64,000 nucleotides of DNA, taken from NCBI RefSeq assembly GCF_900107845.1, contig NZ_FNRM01000002.1, positions 1-64,000 of the forward strand, in the 5' to 3' direction. Each line of letters begins with the position of its first letter. The first letter of the stretch is position 1. The stretch is from Alkalimonas amylolytica. Its GTDB lineage: Bacteria; Pseudomonadota; Gammaproteobacteria; Enterobacterales; Alteromonadaceae. The notes under the pieces are model-generated. The model worked only from the letters and a program-made list of their open reading frames with translations. It was not told the DNA's origin and did no database searches. Below are positions 17,781-27,803 of this stretch, in pieces. The position numbers and the translations under genes are program-made.

Positions 17781-18284
17781 TCATTTCTCCTCTTCAGGTG
17801 CCAGCTCATTTGCCAGCTGCTGCAGATCGCTCTCGTTGTTCAGAACTTTCTCCAGAATATTCTCGAGCTCTTCAGAGCGATCTATTTTGGTCATCAGATC
17901 GCGCAACTTATTCCGAGTGGCCATCAGTCGCTCAAGTGGTTCTACCTGATTAACAATTGCTGCAGGCTCAAAGTCATGGATAGACTTGAACTGCAGATCT
18001 ACCTGAAACTCGGAACCATCGTCTGTCAGTTTATTTTCAACTTTAAACGACAACTTTGGGTTCATTCGCTTCAGCACATCATCAAAATTATCGCGATCCA
18101 CCTGAACAAATCGACGATCTTTCAGTGGCTTTAATGCATCTGTATTTTGCCCTGCAAAATCACCCATCACGCCTACCACAAAAGGAAGTTCTTTTTGAAC
18201 CACAGCTCCCTCAGTTTCGACATCATAAGTAATGTGCACCCTGGGTTTACGAACCCGGGATAATTTACTATGAATGCTTTCCAT
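17781..18284 (-). CDS. tssB: TssB / VipA small sheath subunit
   Basis: Encodes 167 residues, standard for TssB. Signatures are [36 protein letters not shown] near 10-45, [22 protein letters not shown], and the C-terminal helix [22 protein letters not shown]. The ATG at 18284 has AAGGAG 7 bases upstream and is preferred to the GTG one codon earlier. It lies directly before tssC, as in nearly all T6SSs, and the pair forms the sheath heterodimer. Confidence 0.96.
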   Translation of the reverse strand: MESIHSKLSRVRKPRVHITYDVETEGAVVQKELPFVVGVMGDFAGQNTDALKPLKDRRFVQVDRDNFDDVLKRMNPKLSFKVENKLTDDGSEFQVDLQFKSIHDFEPAAIVNQVEPLERLMATRNKLRDLMTKIDRSEELENILEKVLNNESDLQQLANELAPEEEK

Positions 18285-18335
18285 CACATCTCTCCTTTGC
18301 TGTATAAACGTGCCAGGTAACGCAGTGTTTTACCG

Positions 18336-19439
18336 TTAACTACCTGAGCCTTTATTGATACCTGTTAGCCGGAAAAACTGGTTCCGACTGGTGTTATCGT
18401 CAATAAGCTCTTGTAAGAGCTCGGGTAATGCTAAGCCACTCCAATGAATAATTTGCTCTAACGCATAAGACATGGGGGAATGCGGCTCCGTCTTGCGAAA
18501 AAAAGCCGCCGCATCTTGCAACGACTGAATCACTTGCTGCCGGGTTTGGACTTGCTTGTTGATAGGGCTGCTGTTGCTTACTGCTGCTTCGCCCTCTGTA
18601 GTCCCATCATCAAGCAGCTCTTCTTGCTCAGCATGGTAGGCAGCCAACTTATTTTTAGTCAGGTACTGCACGGTGTCACGGCACTGCTGAATCGCTTTTA
18701 AGATTGAGCTGGTTGGTTGGGGCACACCAAGCATGGCAGCATCCATCGCGGTTGAAAGTGCGGAAAAGGCCTGAGTTGCTTCATCCATGCTAGCCAGTAA
18801 AGCAACAAAGTGTTCAGCGGGTGTCTCCGCCACAATCTGAACAATGGACTCCAGGTTCACACTATGATCTGAGCGTTGCTTTTTACTATCTTCTTTGCGT
18901 GATTGCTCATTGGCGCGGATATACTGCCAAGTTGCAAAACTACTCTCTGAAGCACTGATAACGAGTGGAATACTTAAAATAGGTGAAATTAAAGCACCAT
19001 CACCTTCGTAACCATTCAAACCAACCAAAGGTGCAATCCGTGTTTCCAGGCCATCTTCATCCGGTTGTGGATACAAATCATCCCAGAACTGTTCAATCAA
19101 CGCGCGAGCGCAATCAAAGGATCGTGCCAAACCGACAAAGCCAGATGTCCTGCAAAGCGCTTCAATTAACCATGCAGCATACTCCAGGTCTTTAGCTTCG
19201 GAGCTAAGCGCATCATAAATATCTTCAGCCAGTTGCATCCACTCACTCAGCATAGGCGCTGACTCATCATCACTCATCAACGCTGAACGTTCTGCATCCC
19301 GCAGTGAGCGCCGCTTATCTTTCAGCTGATAATATCGTGAACCGGGTGATACATCTGAACGCGGATCCTTGCCGCAACGAGCGTCCGGGCGGATCTCACG
19401 GGCAATTGAATCTGGTTTTACAAAATCACAATCGATCAT
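18336..19439 (-). CDS. tssA: TssA cap/priming protein (ImpA N-terminal type)
   Basis: Encodes 367 residues. The central region is the ImpA_N domain, with RSLRDAERSALMSDDESAPMLSEWMQLAEDIYDALSSEAKDLEYAAWLIEALCRTSGFVGLARSF (about 45-110) and FWDDLYPQPDEDGLETRIAPLVGLNG (about 118-145). The C-terminal half carries a charged linker with KQRSDHS and ends in SPMSYALEQIIHWSGLALPELLQELI, typical of short-type TssA. TssA recruits the baseplate and stays at the distal end of the growing tail. The annotated start is ATG 19439; a TTG precedes it by one codon. It begins a second block separated from pppA by 78 bases, which may hold a weak promoter. Confidence 0.92.
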   Translation of the reverse strand: MIDCDFVKPDSIAREIRPDARCGKDPRSDVSPGSRYYQLKDKRRSLRDAERSALMSDDESAPMLSEWMQLAEDIYDALSSEAKDLEYAAWLIEALCRTSGFVGLARSFDCARALIEQFWDDLYPQPDEDGLETRIAPLVGLNGYEGDGALISPILSIPLVISASESSFATWQYIRANEQSRKEDSKKQRSDHSVNLESIVQIVAETPAEHFVALLASMDEATQAFSALSTAMDAAMLGVPQPTSSILKAIQQCRDTVQYLTKNKLAAYHAEQEELLDDGTTEGEAAVSNSSPINKQVQTRQQVIQSLQDAAAFFRKTEPHSPMSYALEQIIHWSGLALPELLQELIDDNTSRNQFFRLTGINKGSGS

Positions 19440-19517
19440 CAAATTTCACAAGTTCATGGCTTCGGATACAAATATACCCCATGCCAACTCAATTTAAAAT
19501 ATCTAATTAACCTGAAT

Positions 19518-20309
19518 TTACTTTTTAAGTGATATTGGGACTGTTTTATTACACTCGGCGCTAATATAGCGATTAGTTATGAAGGTAGAGTTAAGACTGT
19601 TGACCTTGACCAGAACACAGGTCACGTTATCTCTGGCTCCAGCGACCAAAGACATATGAATCAAAGCTCTGTTGGCAGCTTCGATATCATGATGGTGCAG
19701 GTAACTCTGTATCTCAACATCCGACAGTTCTTTATTGAGACCATCGGTACAGAGTAGAAAAAGATCACCTTCTTCAATAGCTTCATTCAGAGATGCAACA
19801 CTCACCTGGCCTTGAACACCGACCGCCCGGGTGATCACATTGGCCAGTTCATGGGTTTCAGCCTCGTCTGCCGCAATGAGCCCTTGGTCGATCATGTCAT
19901 TCACCTGACTATGATCCCTGGTAACTTGCCGCAACTCATTATTGCGTAGTAAATACAAACGACTATCGCCCAGCCAGAATACATGGTACTGCTGGCGATA
20001 AAACAATAGGACTACAACTGTTGACCCGCCCAACTCTCCCTGCTTGTGTTGCTGGCAATACTCGACCACCTTTTGATTTGCCTGCTCAAGTGCAGTACAA
20101 ATGGTTTCTGGCTTGGGCTGGTCAGTTTTTACGACTGCGTCGCGGATCGTGCTAATGACCAACTGACTGGCAACATCACCAGCTGCATGCCCCCCCATTC
20201 CATCTGCGACCACCCAAACTCCATACTCTGGCAAAAGCAAGCATGCATCCTCATTCAGCTGCCGAACAAGCCCTTTATGACTTTGTCCGTGAGAAGTCAC
20301 TGACATCAT
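19518..20309 (-). CDS. pppA: PppA PP2C-type Ser/Thr phosphatase
   Basis: Encodes about 263 residues of the PPM family. Motifs present are RQLNEDACLLL (metal-binding Asp), VVADGMGGHAAGDVAS, WLGDSRLYLLR, TRDHSQV, LFLLCTDGL and GARDNVTCVLV, so the metal-binding aspartates are intact. It would reverse phosphorylation by the PpkA-type kinase at 29754 and so switch the T6SS off. The start is the double ATG overlapping the tagF TGA (20309 or 20306). The longer reading start at 20351 lies inside tagF and is unlikely. It is the last gene of the fha-to-pppA block. Confidence 0.93.
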   Translation of the reverse strand: MMSVTSHGQSHKGLVRQLNEDACLLLPEYGVWVVADGMGGHAAGDVASQLVISTIRDAVVKTDQPKPETICTALEQANQKVVEYCQQHKQGELGGSTVVVLLFYRQQYHVFWLGDSRLYLLRNNELRQVTRDHSQVNDMIDQGLIAADEAETHELANVITRAVGVQGQVSVASLNEAIEEGDLFLLCTDGLNKELSDVEIQSYLHHHDIEAANRALIHMSLVAGARDNVTCVLVKVNSLNSTFITNRYISAECNKTVPISLKK

Positions 20310-21037
20310 TGTTTCTGTTCCCGTGTTGCATGGAGTGGTTTTATTTGCCAACCTCGCTCAGCCCATTGTCCATTAAGCATGGAGGCATATTGACTAATCA
20401 GAGGCATGCCTTTCGAAATTAAGCACACCGGATCCACGTACTCAGATCCATCCGTCCACCAAAGGCAATAGTTCCCAAACTCTTGCCGCAACAAACTGTG
20501 TAGCAAGGCCATGCTGTCCATTGTTAATTCACCATGCAACAGCCAGTTTCCTTTTTGCTCTGCATGGCCTAAATGGTGCGATGGTACAGGGCTATCTGGC
20601 GAAAAAAAGGAAAATTTAAGCAAAGCTGCACGCCAACTCTGAAAGTTAAAGTCATCCTCCAAAGTTTGCATAATGAAGTCTTCAAACTGTTGACACCAAT
20701 CCGACTGTGTTCGGCAAACAATGGGGCTTTGCTGCACAGGTTTTGCCAAAGTCAGCGGGTAGTGACGGCCGACTTTATCCACACTGGGTATCATGGTGCC
20801 AATTATTGGCTCTGGCCCGCAGCTACCACCTGACAACGCAAAGTGCCATACCGGACTGGTCAGATAGTAATCCAACCAGCTAGCTCCCAGCTGCTCTTTG
20901 CTAACAGCTAAAGCAGCTCGTAACCACTCATTCCAACAATCGTTAAATTCGATGCTCAGACCTTCTTGCAAAAAGTCCCCTAAGACTGGGACCTTGCCAC
21001 AGAAACCTGCGCCCGGTTTTACAAATTCACTGGACAA
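20306..21037 (-). CDS. tagF: TagF / ImpM T6SS regulator
   Basis: Encodes 243 residues of the TagF (DUF2094) family, identified by GFCGKVPVLGDFLQEGLSIEFNDCWNEWLRAAL near 12-45, YLTSPVWHFALSGG, IIGTMIPSVDKVGRHYPLTLA and WWTDGSEY near 195. In Pseudomonas TagF acts as a post-translational repressor that sequesters Fha; in Agrobacterium a TagF-PppA fusion represses. Here tagF and pppA are separate but overlap by four bases. It also overlaps the tssM end by 19 bases, so translation is coupled. Confidence 0.94.
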   Translation of the reverse strand: MSSEFVKPGAGFCGKVPVLGDFLQEGLSIEFNDCWNEWLRAALAVSKEQLGASWLDYYLTSPVWHFALSGGSCGPEPIIGTMIPSVDKVGRHYPLTLAKPVQQSPIVCRTQSDWCQQFEDFIMQTLEDDFNFQSWRAALLKFSFFSPDSPVPSHHLGHAEQKGNWLLHGELTMDSMALLHSLLRQEFGNYCLWWTDGSEYVDPVCLISKGMPLISQYASMLNGQWAERGWQIKPLHATREQKQ

Positions 21038-24000
21038 CGGAATCCCTCCAGGTCACTGTTCCAGAATGGGTTATTCACAGAGTCAGGCAAAATCTGAATC
21101 TGGGCTTTATTGCTTTGCTCTGAAACATACAGTAACCCATCTTGCCTTGTTTCAGGCCTAAGTCTGGTTTGCTCATCTAAGAAGCGGAACCAGGACCATT
21201 CACCTTCAATTCTCCGGCTGGTAGGCAATCCAGAGTTTGCTGGCGTAAAAACCAAACGGGTTTGCTGCCTATTCCTGTCGCCTGGCCACTCGAAATGCTG
21301 GTTTCGAGGAGGCCCATGACGGTAGGATAGCGACTGGCCATCGATCTCAAGCAACAAATGAGTAATGTGCTGATCTAGAAAAATTGGCCGAAGATTAAAC
21401 CCCACCTTCATGCTCTGACTCCCTTCATCAAAAAATGCCTGACGAATACGATGAGCACGCTGAAAAGTCCTTAACACAGAAGGATTAATACCGATATCTT
21501 GCTTGAAGCTCCATTCCGCACGCTGCATATTGACGAATGGCCGTAAGTACTCATTAAAGAACTCATCAAGCGTACCGCCATAACCAAAAAAGCGTTCGAA
21601 ATCTCTAATTTTAATTTCATCAGAACTGGCCCGGTTGATTGGATAGCGATTCGCAATGGACCGGTTAAACTCGGTCAGGACAGTGCCTCGCCATGCTTCA
21701 TTGATGTGCTGTTTACTGCCTTCGGCAATCAACACCGAGCTGCCAGCATAAATTTGGCTGACCCAGTCACTAAATGGCGCAGGTATATCTTCACGTAATC
21801 TGCGCAACGTGAGATTCATTTGATTGCTATCACGATTTTGCAGTCGGTTCATATAAGCCTGACGTGCCATATTGCCAGGCTGATACAACTGCTCAAGAAA
21901 TTCATGATTGGAGCGCAACACATTGGCCATGTGATCAAAATGCTCCGCTTTTATCGAAAGTAACGAGGAAAATGTTGCCTCAACCTCCTGGCCTGGTAGC
22001 TTGTTGCGGTTAAGATTTGGCAGCTCGTCCGGTAATAGCCGGCTCATTCGGTTGTATTGCGTTGAAAATTGTGTCCGAGCAACGCGCCCGGCAACATCAG
22101 CGGCCAGTTGCATTTCTTCAGATTCGGGTTGTTCGGTAAGTTGCACCTGACTTTGCACCGCCTGGATAATTCGTTGTATGGGTTGTTCATGACCACTCAG
22201 GGTTCGGGTAACAAACAAACCATGCTCTAGGGTATCGAACGAAACAATGCTGATGTCCTGGAGCAAAGCCTGCCAATACTGAATGTAATCCTGGTAATAC
22301 TTCTGATTGACCATGGTCGTCAAAGCGCTATCCACTTGTCTGGCATTGATGGTTTCATCTTCACCGTACACCCAACTATCCTCCATTAACTGGCGAATAA
22401 TCCGGTTCTTTTGCACATTGAACAAACCGTGAAACCCTTGATAAGTAAACAAACCAGGGATCCCTTGCTGCAGTGACTGTCCACTGTTTCGGGTTACTAC
22501 ACGTAAACTGTCTGAACCCAGTACATCGGCAAGCGCAAAGTCAGGAATATGACTTTGCAACAATTCTGTTTTGATGCGTTGATAGGCTCTTTCTGCTAAC
22601 GGTACATTCATCAGATCTTCGCGCACCTGACTTACCAAAGTGCTGTCGTAGGCCAAACCACTGATCCCACCATGCAAGTAAGCGTGCAGATGAAGCTCAA
22701 GCTGCTGACGTAAGTCAGCATGCAACTCTGAAGACAATTGACGGTTCAGATACAGCCGGAACCACTCCTGAATATGCTCTGCGTCAAAATGTGCCGGCTT
22801 AAAAAGCATTAAATAACTTCGTAAAGTTTCGTACAAATAATCCCGATGCCGGGCATTCGATTGCATTTCATCAGCCATCGCTTTCGCGAGAAATGGGCCA
22901 AAATCTGCAACAAGTGCATTTTGATAGGCTCTGCGAGCTGACTGCCCTAATTTACCACCTTGATACAAGCCCATATCTCTGGGGCCGCCACCAGGTAAGT
23001 GACCGTCATAGCCAGCAGGTAAAGCCCGCAGTACTTGCAAACGCTCGTTCAGTGCGTACAAATCATCCGATACGCTAAGTTGCGAGGTGCTGCTGGCCTG
23101 ATACTGAGTCACCGCATCCGTCACTTTGGCGACCAGCCCAAGATTCCATTGGTAACTTTTTAACCACAAGGACGATAAGACCACTGTACCCAGTGCAGTA
23201 AACGCCATAGCGCCATGGCGCAACCATTTGACTTTGGTATGATGCCGCAAGTTAACAGATGCCAGTTCCCGCTCAGGTACAATAATGCTGTCAAACACCT
23301 TTTTAATAAAGAAACCCTTGCCTTCCCCTGTTAGTTGGCGCTTAGGTAGCTCTGCCAGTTGCAGATCATGACTGAGCTGTGGGCTGATTTGGTCAATAGG
23401 GATCCCCTGCTGCGTTGCACTGACGACATAGATACCACGCAACATGATGGGCTTTTCAAATGGGTTGGGTGAGAAAATTTCTTTTAAGAAATCATCGGCA
23501 GCACTTTGTGCACTTCGGAGTTGCCGTGGAAACTCAAATATCGCGCTACGATTCTCAACACCGTGCTCGTACTGCAATCGATGAAACAACCGCATTTGCA
23601 GGCGCTTAAGCATGGTGTGAAATTCTTTATTAAATAGTGCTATTTCTCCTTGTTCACTGGAAGCTTGTTCAGGGCGGAACGTCATGCCCCATACTTGCTC
23701 GGTCTCCTCTGCAGAAAGATCGTCAAAAAACTCAGAGAAGCCTGCAATCAAATCCGCTTTAGTCAACAGCATGTACACCGGAAATGTCATCCCCAGTTGA
23801 CTTTGCAACTCTTGAATTCGCTGCTTGATCGCTCTGGCATGCAGGTTACGTTCGGTTCTGGTTTGCTTCAGGAGCTCTGCCAGGCTGGCAAAGACAATAA
23901 CACCATTGATAGGACGCTTAGGACGGTACTTTCGAAGTAAACCAAGAAAGCCTTTCCAGGCACCAGCGTCTTGCTGATTGTGGCTATCCTGGGTGGTGTA

Positions 24001-24573
24001 GCGCCCAGCTGTATCGATAAATACCGCTTTATTGGTGAACCACCAATCGCACTGGCGGGTGCCACCAATTCCTTCAATCGAGTCTACGCCCATTTGCTCT
24101 CGCAGAGGGAACTCAAGACCGGAATTGTGCAAGGTTGTAGTTTTACCCGAACCAGGAGGACCTATTAGCATGTACCAGGGTAAGTGGTAAGTGTCTTTAC
24201 TTTGACCAAAACTGGCATGCTTTAATATATCCAGCGCTTTTTGAATGCGTTCGCGCAGTACAGTGATGTCGTGCTGAGCCACCGAGCTTTGCTGCTCACC
24301 AAGTTCATTACTCAGCAATTCCTCAACCGCTTGATGGTGCGACTGTCGTTCACGAATGCCTCGAATGTAATACCAGGCTCCCCAACAAATAACCAACAAT
24401 AACAGCGTAATCATCCGTGCGCTAACTGACGCTAGGGGTTCATACCCAGCAATGGCAACCATTGGGCCGCCGAACCATATCAACAAAGCTACCGCAGCCA
24501 AACCCAACAGAGTGATAAACCAGCCTTTGCGGCCGTAACGTACCAATGTCTGCCAAAAACTATTTAAACGCAT
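21019..24573 (-). CDS. tssM: TssM / IcmF inner-membrane ATPase-like component
   Basis: Encodes 1184 residues. Membrane segments are at about 18-40 and 54-69 and a third near 450-470 (MAFTALGTVVLSSLWL). Between them is the cytoplasmic NTPase-like domain with an intact Walker A GPPGSGKT at 138-145, followed by VFIDTAGRY and VYMLLTKADLIAGF. The large periplasmic part carries the conserved C-terminal TssM beta-domain (HRIRQAFFDEGSQ). TssM with TssL and TssJ forms the envelope-spanning complex. It lies 20 bases after tssL. Confidence 0.96.
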   Translation of the reverse strand: MRLNSFWQTLVRYGRKGWFITLLGLAAVALLIWFGGPMVAIAGYEPLASVSARMITLLLLVICWGAWYYIRGIRERQSHHQAVEELLSNELGEQQSSVAQHDITVLRERIQKALDILKHASFGQSKDTYHLPWYMLIGPPGSGKTTTLHNSGLEFPLREQMGVDSIEGIGGTRQCDWWFTNKAVFIDTAGRYTTQDSHNQQDAGAWKGFLGLLRKYRPKRPINGVIVFASLAELLKQTRTERNLHARAIKQRIQELQSQLGMTFPVYMLLTKADLIAGFSEFFDDLSAEETEQVWGMTFRPEQASSEQGEIALFNKEFHTMLKRLQMRLFHRLQYEHGVENRSAIFEFPRQLRSAQSAADDFLKEIFSPNPFEKPIMLRGIYVVSATQQGIPIDQISPQLSHDLQLAELPKRQLTGEGKGFFIKKVFDSIIVPERELASVNLRHHTKVKWLRHGAMAFTALGTVVLSSLWLKSYQWNLGLVAKVTDAVTQYQASSTSQLSVSDDLYALNERLQVLRALPAGYDGHLPGGGPRDMGLYQGGKLGQSARRAYQNALVADFGPFLAKAMADEMQSNARHRDYLYETLRSYLMLFKPAHFDAEHIQEWFRLYLNRQLSSELHADLRQQLELHLHAYLHGGISGLAYDSTLVSQVREDLMNVPLAERAYQRIKTELLQSHIPDFALADVLGSDSLRVVTRNSGQSLQQGIPGLFTYQGFHGLFNVQKNRIIRQLMEDSWVYGEDETINARQVDSALTTMVNQKYYQDYIQYWQALLQDISIVSFDTLEHGLFVTRTLSGHEQPIQRIIQAVQSQVQLTEQPESEEMQLAADVAGRVARTQFSTQYNRMSRLLPDELPNLNRNKLPGQEVEATFSSLLSIKAEHFDHMANVLRSNHEFLEQLYQPGNMARQAYMNRLQNRDSNQMNLTLRRLREDIPAPFSDWVSQIYAGSSVLIAEGSKQHINEAWRGTVLTEFNRSIANRYPINRASSDEIKIRDFERFFGYGGTLDEFFNEYLRPFVNMQRAEWSFKQDIGINPSVLRTFQRAHRIRQAFFDEGSQSMKVGFNLRPIFLDQHITHLLLEIDGQSLSYRHGPPRNQHFEWPGDRNRQQTRLVFTPANSGLPTSRRIEGEWSWFRFLDEQTRLRPETRQDGLLYVSEQSNKAQIQILPDSVNNPFWNSDLEGFRCPVNL

Positions 24574-24593
24574 AATAAGGCATCCTTTCCTGC

Positions 24594-25919
24594 TTAGTTC
24601 GGTAATAAATCGATTTCAACCCTGCGGTTACGTGCACGGTTTTCAACAGTATCGTTGGGTACTAAGGGGTCAACTTCCCCCCGGCCTTCAGGCCATAAGC
24701 GACCATGCAAATCCGCGCCAGCGGCTAAGGCATCCGCCATCGAGTTTGCCCGCGCCAGCGATAGATGCCAATTTGAGGGATAGCGCGTCGAAAAAATAGG
24801 CAAATCATCGGTATAGCCATTCACAAGGATACGGCCATCAGAACCTTCCAAAGAACGGGCAATTTTATGCACTACCGGTAAGAACCCTTCAGTGATATTG
24901 GTGCTGCCGGATGAAAACAATTGATCATTACCAACCCGGATGCGCACTCTGTCCGAGAGCTCAATCACTTCTAACAGGTTGCGATTAATTTCTGTTTGCA
25001 ATAGCAGTGATAACCGTCTGCTTTCCTGAGATACCTTGCTATTGATGCTGGCGATGGTCTCCGCCTGTTCCGGCAGTTGAACAAGGGTGACTAAGGCTCG
25101 GTTTACCTGATCAGACCGCTCATTGATCAAATAACTGAGGTACATATAACCACACAAGAGAAAAGCGGCGGCTACCGAGCACATAACCCACAGAGGAAAG
25201 CTTTTCTGCCCTGACTCGACGGCAAGCACGGATGCATGCCAATCTGGAGTCAACTCACGAGGTGGCTCGCCTCGCTCAGCTTTTATTGCTTTATAAACGC
25301 GGTCCCGAATGGCATTCAGTTGTTGGTACCCTTGCTCGGCAACCCGCATCTTACCGACAAAACCGAATGATAAGCACAGATACATCAGCTCAAGTAACTG
25401 AATGTGTGCTTTAACATCAGTCAAAACACTATCCAGTAAGGTGAAAAAATACTCCCCACCAAAGGTTTCCTGATAAAAATTCGACAACAAACTAAAGGCT
25501 GCCCAGTCGCTTTCGCTGCCCCAGCTGGTATTTAAAACGGCTTCGTCAATAAAAGAACACAAGCAATAGCGTGCATTGCGAATGGCATCACCTTCAACAC
25601 CGCGAACTCTCAAGCGCTGTTCATACTGCTCGATAAGTTCAATGCAATGCCCCTTTAACCCCATCACATCGGGATGAGAGGCGGTACTTCGAATTGGCCC
25701 AATCAAAGAGAACAAGTCACCGGCCTCTTCAATCAGTGGGTTATCACTAATAAGTAACGACTGCTGTCTTGGCTTGTTTGTTTGTTGTGAGGGGGTGACA
25801 ACCGCGGCCAATACGGTTCGGTCAGCATGACCTGCAGCTGCCTGAGCCTGGTGTCCCGTGTTGTCTTTCACTGGTTTGCGCCCACCAGGCCTTGGTTTAA
25901 GCACTGTACGATCCGTCAT
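24594..25919 (-). CDS. tssL: TssL / DotU with C-terminal OmpA-like domain
   Basis: Encodes 441 residues. A disordered tail (1-55) contains DRTVLKPRPGGR near residue 3 and a second DRTVL at 33-37. The DotU domain follows (about 55-215, with IDEAVLNTSWG and FGFVGKMRV). One membrane segment is at about 241-263 (FPLWVMCSVAAAFLLCGYMYL). A coiled stretch leads to an OmpA-type peptidoglycan-binding domain (about 345-441: GYTDDLPI, SLARANSMADAL, RGEVDPLVPN, NRRVEIDLLP). The extended form anchors the membrane complex to the cell wall. In Agrobacterium the kinase PpkA phosphorylates TssL at an N-terminal Thr that Fha then binds. Thr5 or Thr35 could do the same here. Confidence 0.96.
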   Translation of the reverse strand: MTDRTVLKPRPGGRKPVKDNTGHQAQAAAGHADRTVLAAVVTPSQQTNKPRQQSLLISDNPLIEEAGDLFSLIGPIRSTASHPDVMGLKGHCIELIEQYEQRLRVRGVEGDAIRNARYCLCSFIDEAVLNTSWGSESDWAAFSLLSNFYQETFGGEYFFTLLDSVLTDVKAHIQLLELMYLCLSFGFVGKMRVAEQGYQQLNAIRDRVYKAIKAERGEPPRELTPDWHASVLAVESGQKSFPLWVMCSVAAAFLLCGYMYLSYLINERSDQVNRALVTLVQLPEQAETIASINSKVSQESRRLSLLLQTEINRNLLEVIELSDRVRIRVGNDQLFSSGSTNITEGFLPVVHKIARSLEGSDGRILVNGYTDDLPIFSTRYPSNWHLSLARANSMADALAAGADLHGRLWPEGRGEVDPLVPNDTVENRARNRRVEIDLLPN

Positions 25920-25948
25920 AACTAATTTTCCTGTTGCATCTGAACTGA

Positions 25949-27277
25949 CTACGACTTAATAGCCCAAAGCTCAACTTTTAATCCCGGATAGTTTCCTGAG
26001 ATATGAAGGGCAAGCCCACCACTGCTTGCTAACTTTTCCCAGTAAATGCTATTTTTTTCTAGCTGGAAGTAGTGATAACCTGCATGATAAGGAACCTGCC
26101 TGGGGGCAACAGGTAAACCTGTTACTGCGATCCCTGGAAGTTGGTTATTGACCAACTCACGAATGTGCTCAACCGGACCAATCTTTATCCTTGAGGGCAG
26201 GTGCTTGCGGATATCTTCGGTAGGGACATCGGCAGCAATGGCCACGATAAACTGAGCATTCTCCAAAATGCCTTTATCGGTTAATGCTGACACCATAATG
26301 CCAAACTTACCCATCTGAAGAGGCAAGGCTTGTGCTGTTTGTTCCAAAACCACGCTCAGTGTCTGGTTTAGTAAAACCAGCAGATTACCAAATACAATGG
26401 TTAAGTCATGATGCTGATAAGGAGGAAAAGACTGAGCCCGCTTTTCTTTGGTGGTAAAAGTTGCCAGCTCTCCGGCTAATGCGACAATGGTTCGATACAA
26501 GGTCTCAGGGTGCGTTGCTGTATTCTGCTGCAAATGCCTGAGTTCAGGCTCATAGCGGTTCAGCATTTGTAGCATCAAAAAATCAGCGATAGAATTGGCA
26601 CTGCCCTGCCCTTTGCCAATCCTCACCGCTAAGGCATCTGCTCGCTGCTTGAGCATACCAAGCACTTCCTCGAGAAAGCTGCATAACACATTATTACTTT
26701 GGATCCTAAGCACCGGAGGGATGTACTTGGTATCCAATTTTATTTCCCCTTCCTCCTGTACCTCTTTAACCTTGGCTATCGGAATACTGATAAAGCCGCC
26801 TCTTTCCTCACTTTCCCGCTTTAAAAAACTACGAACCTGGGCAAGCTGAATGGTTTCGACCGCAAGATCGTCCTGGGTGGAGTCGATCACATCGGCATCG
26901 TGGTAAGCAAAACGGGTAATATCAGCACTCCCATGCTCCGCAATGTTTCGTGCAGAGCTTTTATCCATGGCAATACACAGATAAATCAGCTCATCGCGAC
27001 ACACTTTAGGTACCTCGATGGGCTCAGGGACAGGATCCACTAAAGGGAGTTCCAATAAGTAACCATCGGGTAAAATGGCATCTAACGAATGTACCGCAAA
27101 CTGACCAAAACGAAGTTTATTCTGATCAATATCGAGCGCTGCCAGCCCCCAACCATGAGCAGAGAGCAATTCACAACTGCGCTGTAGCCGGTGGTTTAAA
27201 TAACGCTCTTGTTGTTGAAAGTGCTGTGGCCGTAAAAATATCCCTTCCAGCCAGGCAACGCGATTTAACTGAGTCAT
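25949..27277 (-). CDS. tssK: TssK baseplate-membrane adaptor
   Basis: Encodes 442 residues. The start VAWLEGIFLRPQHFQQQERY is the TssK (VasE/ImpJ) hallmark, followed by GWGLAALDIDQNKL and FAVHSLDAILPDGYLLELP. The C-terminal domain ends IPYHAGYHYFQLEKNSIYWEKL-like (VPYHAGYHYFQLE, ALHISGNYPGLKVELWAI). TssK trimers tie the TssEFG wedge to TssL and TssM. It lies 22 bases after tssJ and 29 before tssL in the membrane-complex block. Confidence 0.97.
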   Translation of the reverse strand: MTQLNRVAWLEGIFLRPQHFQQQERYLNHRLQRSCELLSAHGWGLAALDIDQNKLRFGQFAVHSLDAILPDGYLLELPLVDPVPEPIEVPKVCRDELIYLCIAMDKSSARNIAEHGSADITRFAYHDADVIDSTQDDLAVETIQLAQVRSFLKRESEERGGFISIPIAKVKEVQEEGEIKLDTKYIPPVLRIQSNNVLCSFLEEVLGMLKQRADALAVRIGKGQGSANSIADFLMLQMLNRYEPELRHLQQNTATHPETLYRTIVALAGELATFTTKEKRAQSFPPYQHHDLTIVFGNLLVLLNQTLSVVLEQTAQALPLQMGKFGIMVSALTDKGILENAQFIVAIAADVPTEDIRKHLPSRIKIGPVEHIRELVNNQLPGIAVTGLPVAPRQVPYHAGYHYFQLEKNSIYWEKLASSGGLALHISGNYPGLKVELWAIKS

Positions 27278-27299
27278 AAAGATTTCCTACTGCTTGCTA

Positions 27300-27785
27300 T
27301 CAGCGCTGCCGTCTTGCTGTATCATGTTCACGGATATACACCGCGAGTGACTCGATAAAGACATATTGGTTGTCGTAACCGGTAGGTTTAACATCAACCA
27401 CTGCGCGCCAACGGGCATTTTCAATATCGCGGTACGCAACAATGACACCGACTGCCTTTGTCGCTGGGTGCAATTCCATCCTGGATTGACTTTGCTGACC
27501 CGGTTCAAACACAAACTCATCTTTTTTTAGTAAGTCAGTTCTTAGCACAGCGCTAGGATCGTCGTACAAAGCAAAAAAGTCCTGATTCTCAAAAATTGTT
27601 TTGGAGGCAAGTTCAAAGACTTTAACTATCACGGGAGAAGGCCGGTCATTTTGATCTGGATTTAAATCATCTGCCACTCTGAAGTGCAGTGTGGTGGAAG
27701 GAGGAAAGGTAGAATACACCACTTGGCAAGAAGACAATAAAAACAGTGATATCAGTACTGCAATACCATGACTTAAAACTTTCAT
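27300..27785 (-). CDS. tssJ: TssJ outer-membrane lipoprotein
   Basis: Encodes 161 residues. A lipoprotein signal peptide ends in LLSSC with the lipidated Cys20. The mature part has the transthyretin-like TssJ pattern: STTLHFRVADDLNPDQNDRPSPVIVKVFELAS, ENQDFFALYDDP, FVFEPGQQ and a central GVIVAYRDIENARWRAVVD. TssJ sits in the outer membrane and holds the TssM C-terminus. It lies between fha and tssK, the common order in systems with an FHA protein. Confidence 0.95.
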   Translation of the reverse strand: MKVLSHGIAVLISLFLLSSCQVVYSTFPPSTTLHFRVADDLNPDQNDRPSPVIVKVFELASKTIFENQDFFALYDDPSAVLRTDLLKKDEFVFEPGQQSQSRMELHPATKAVGVIVAYRDIENARWRAVVDVKPTGYDNQYVFIESLAVYIREHDTARRQR

Positions 27786-27803
27786 AGACAGATCCTTTAT
27801 GGG

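Noticed and set aside
19440-19517. Sigma-54 promoter TGGCATG... before tssA
   Set aside because: The GC element at the required distance from GG is missing; a sigma-70 match is also weak.
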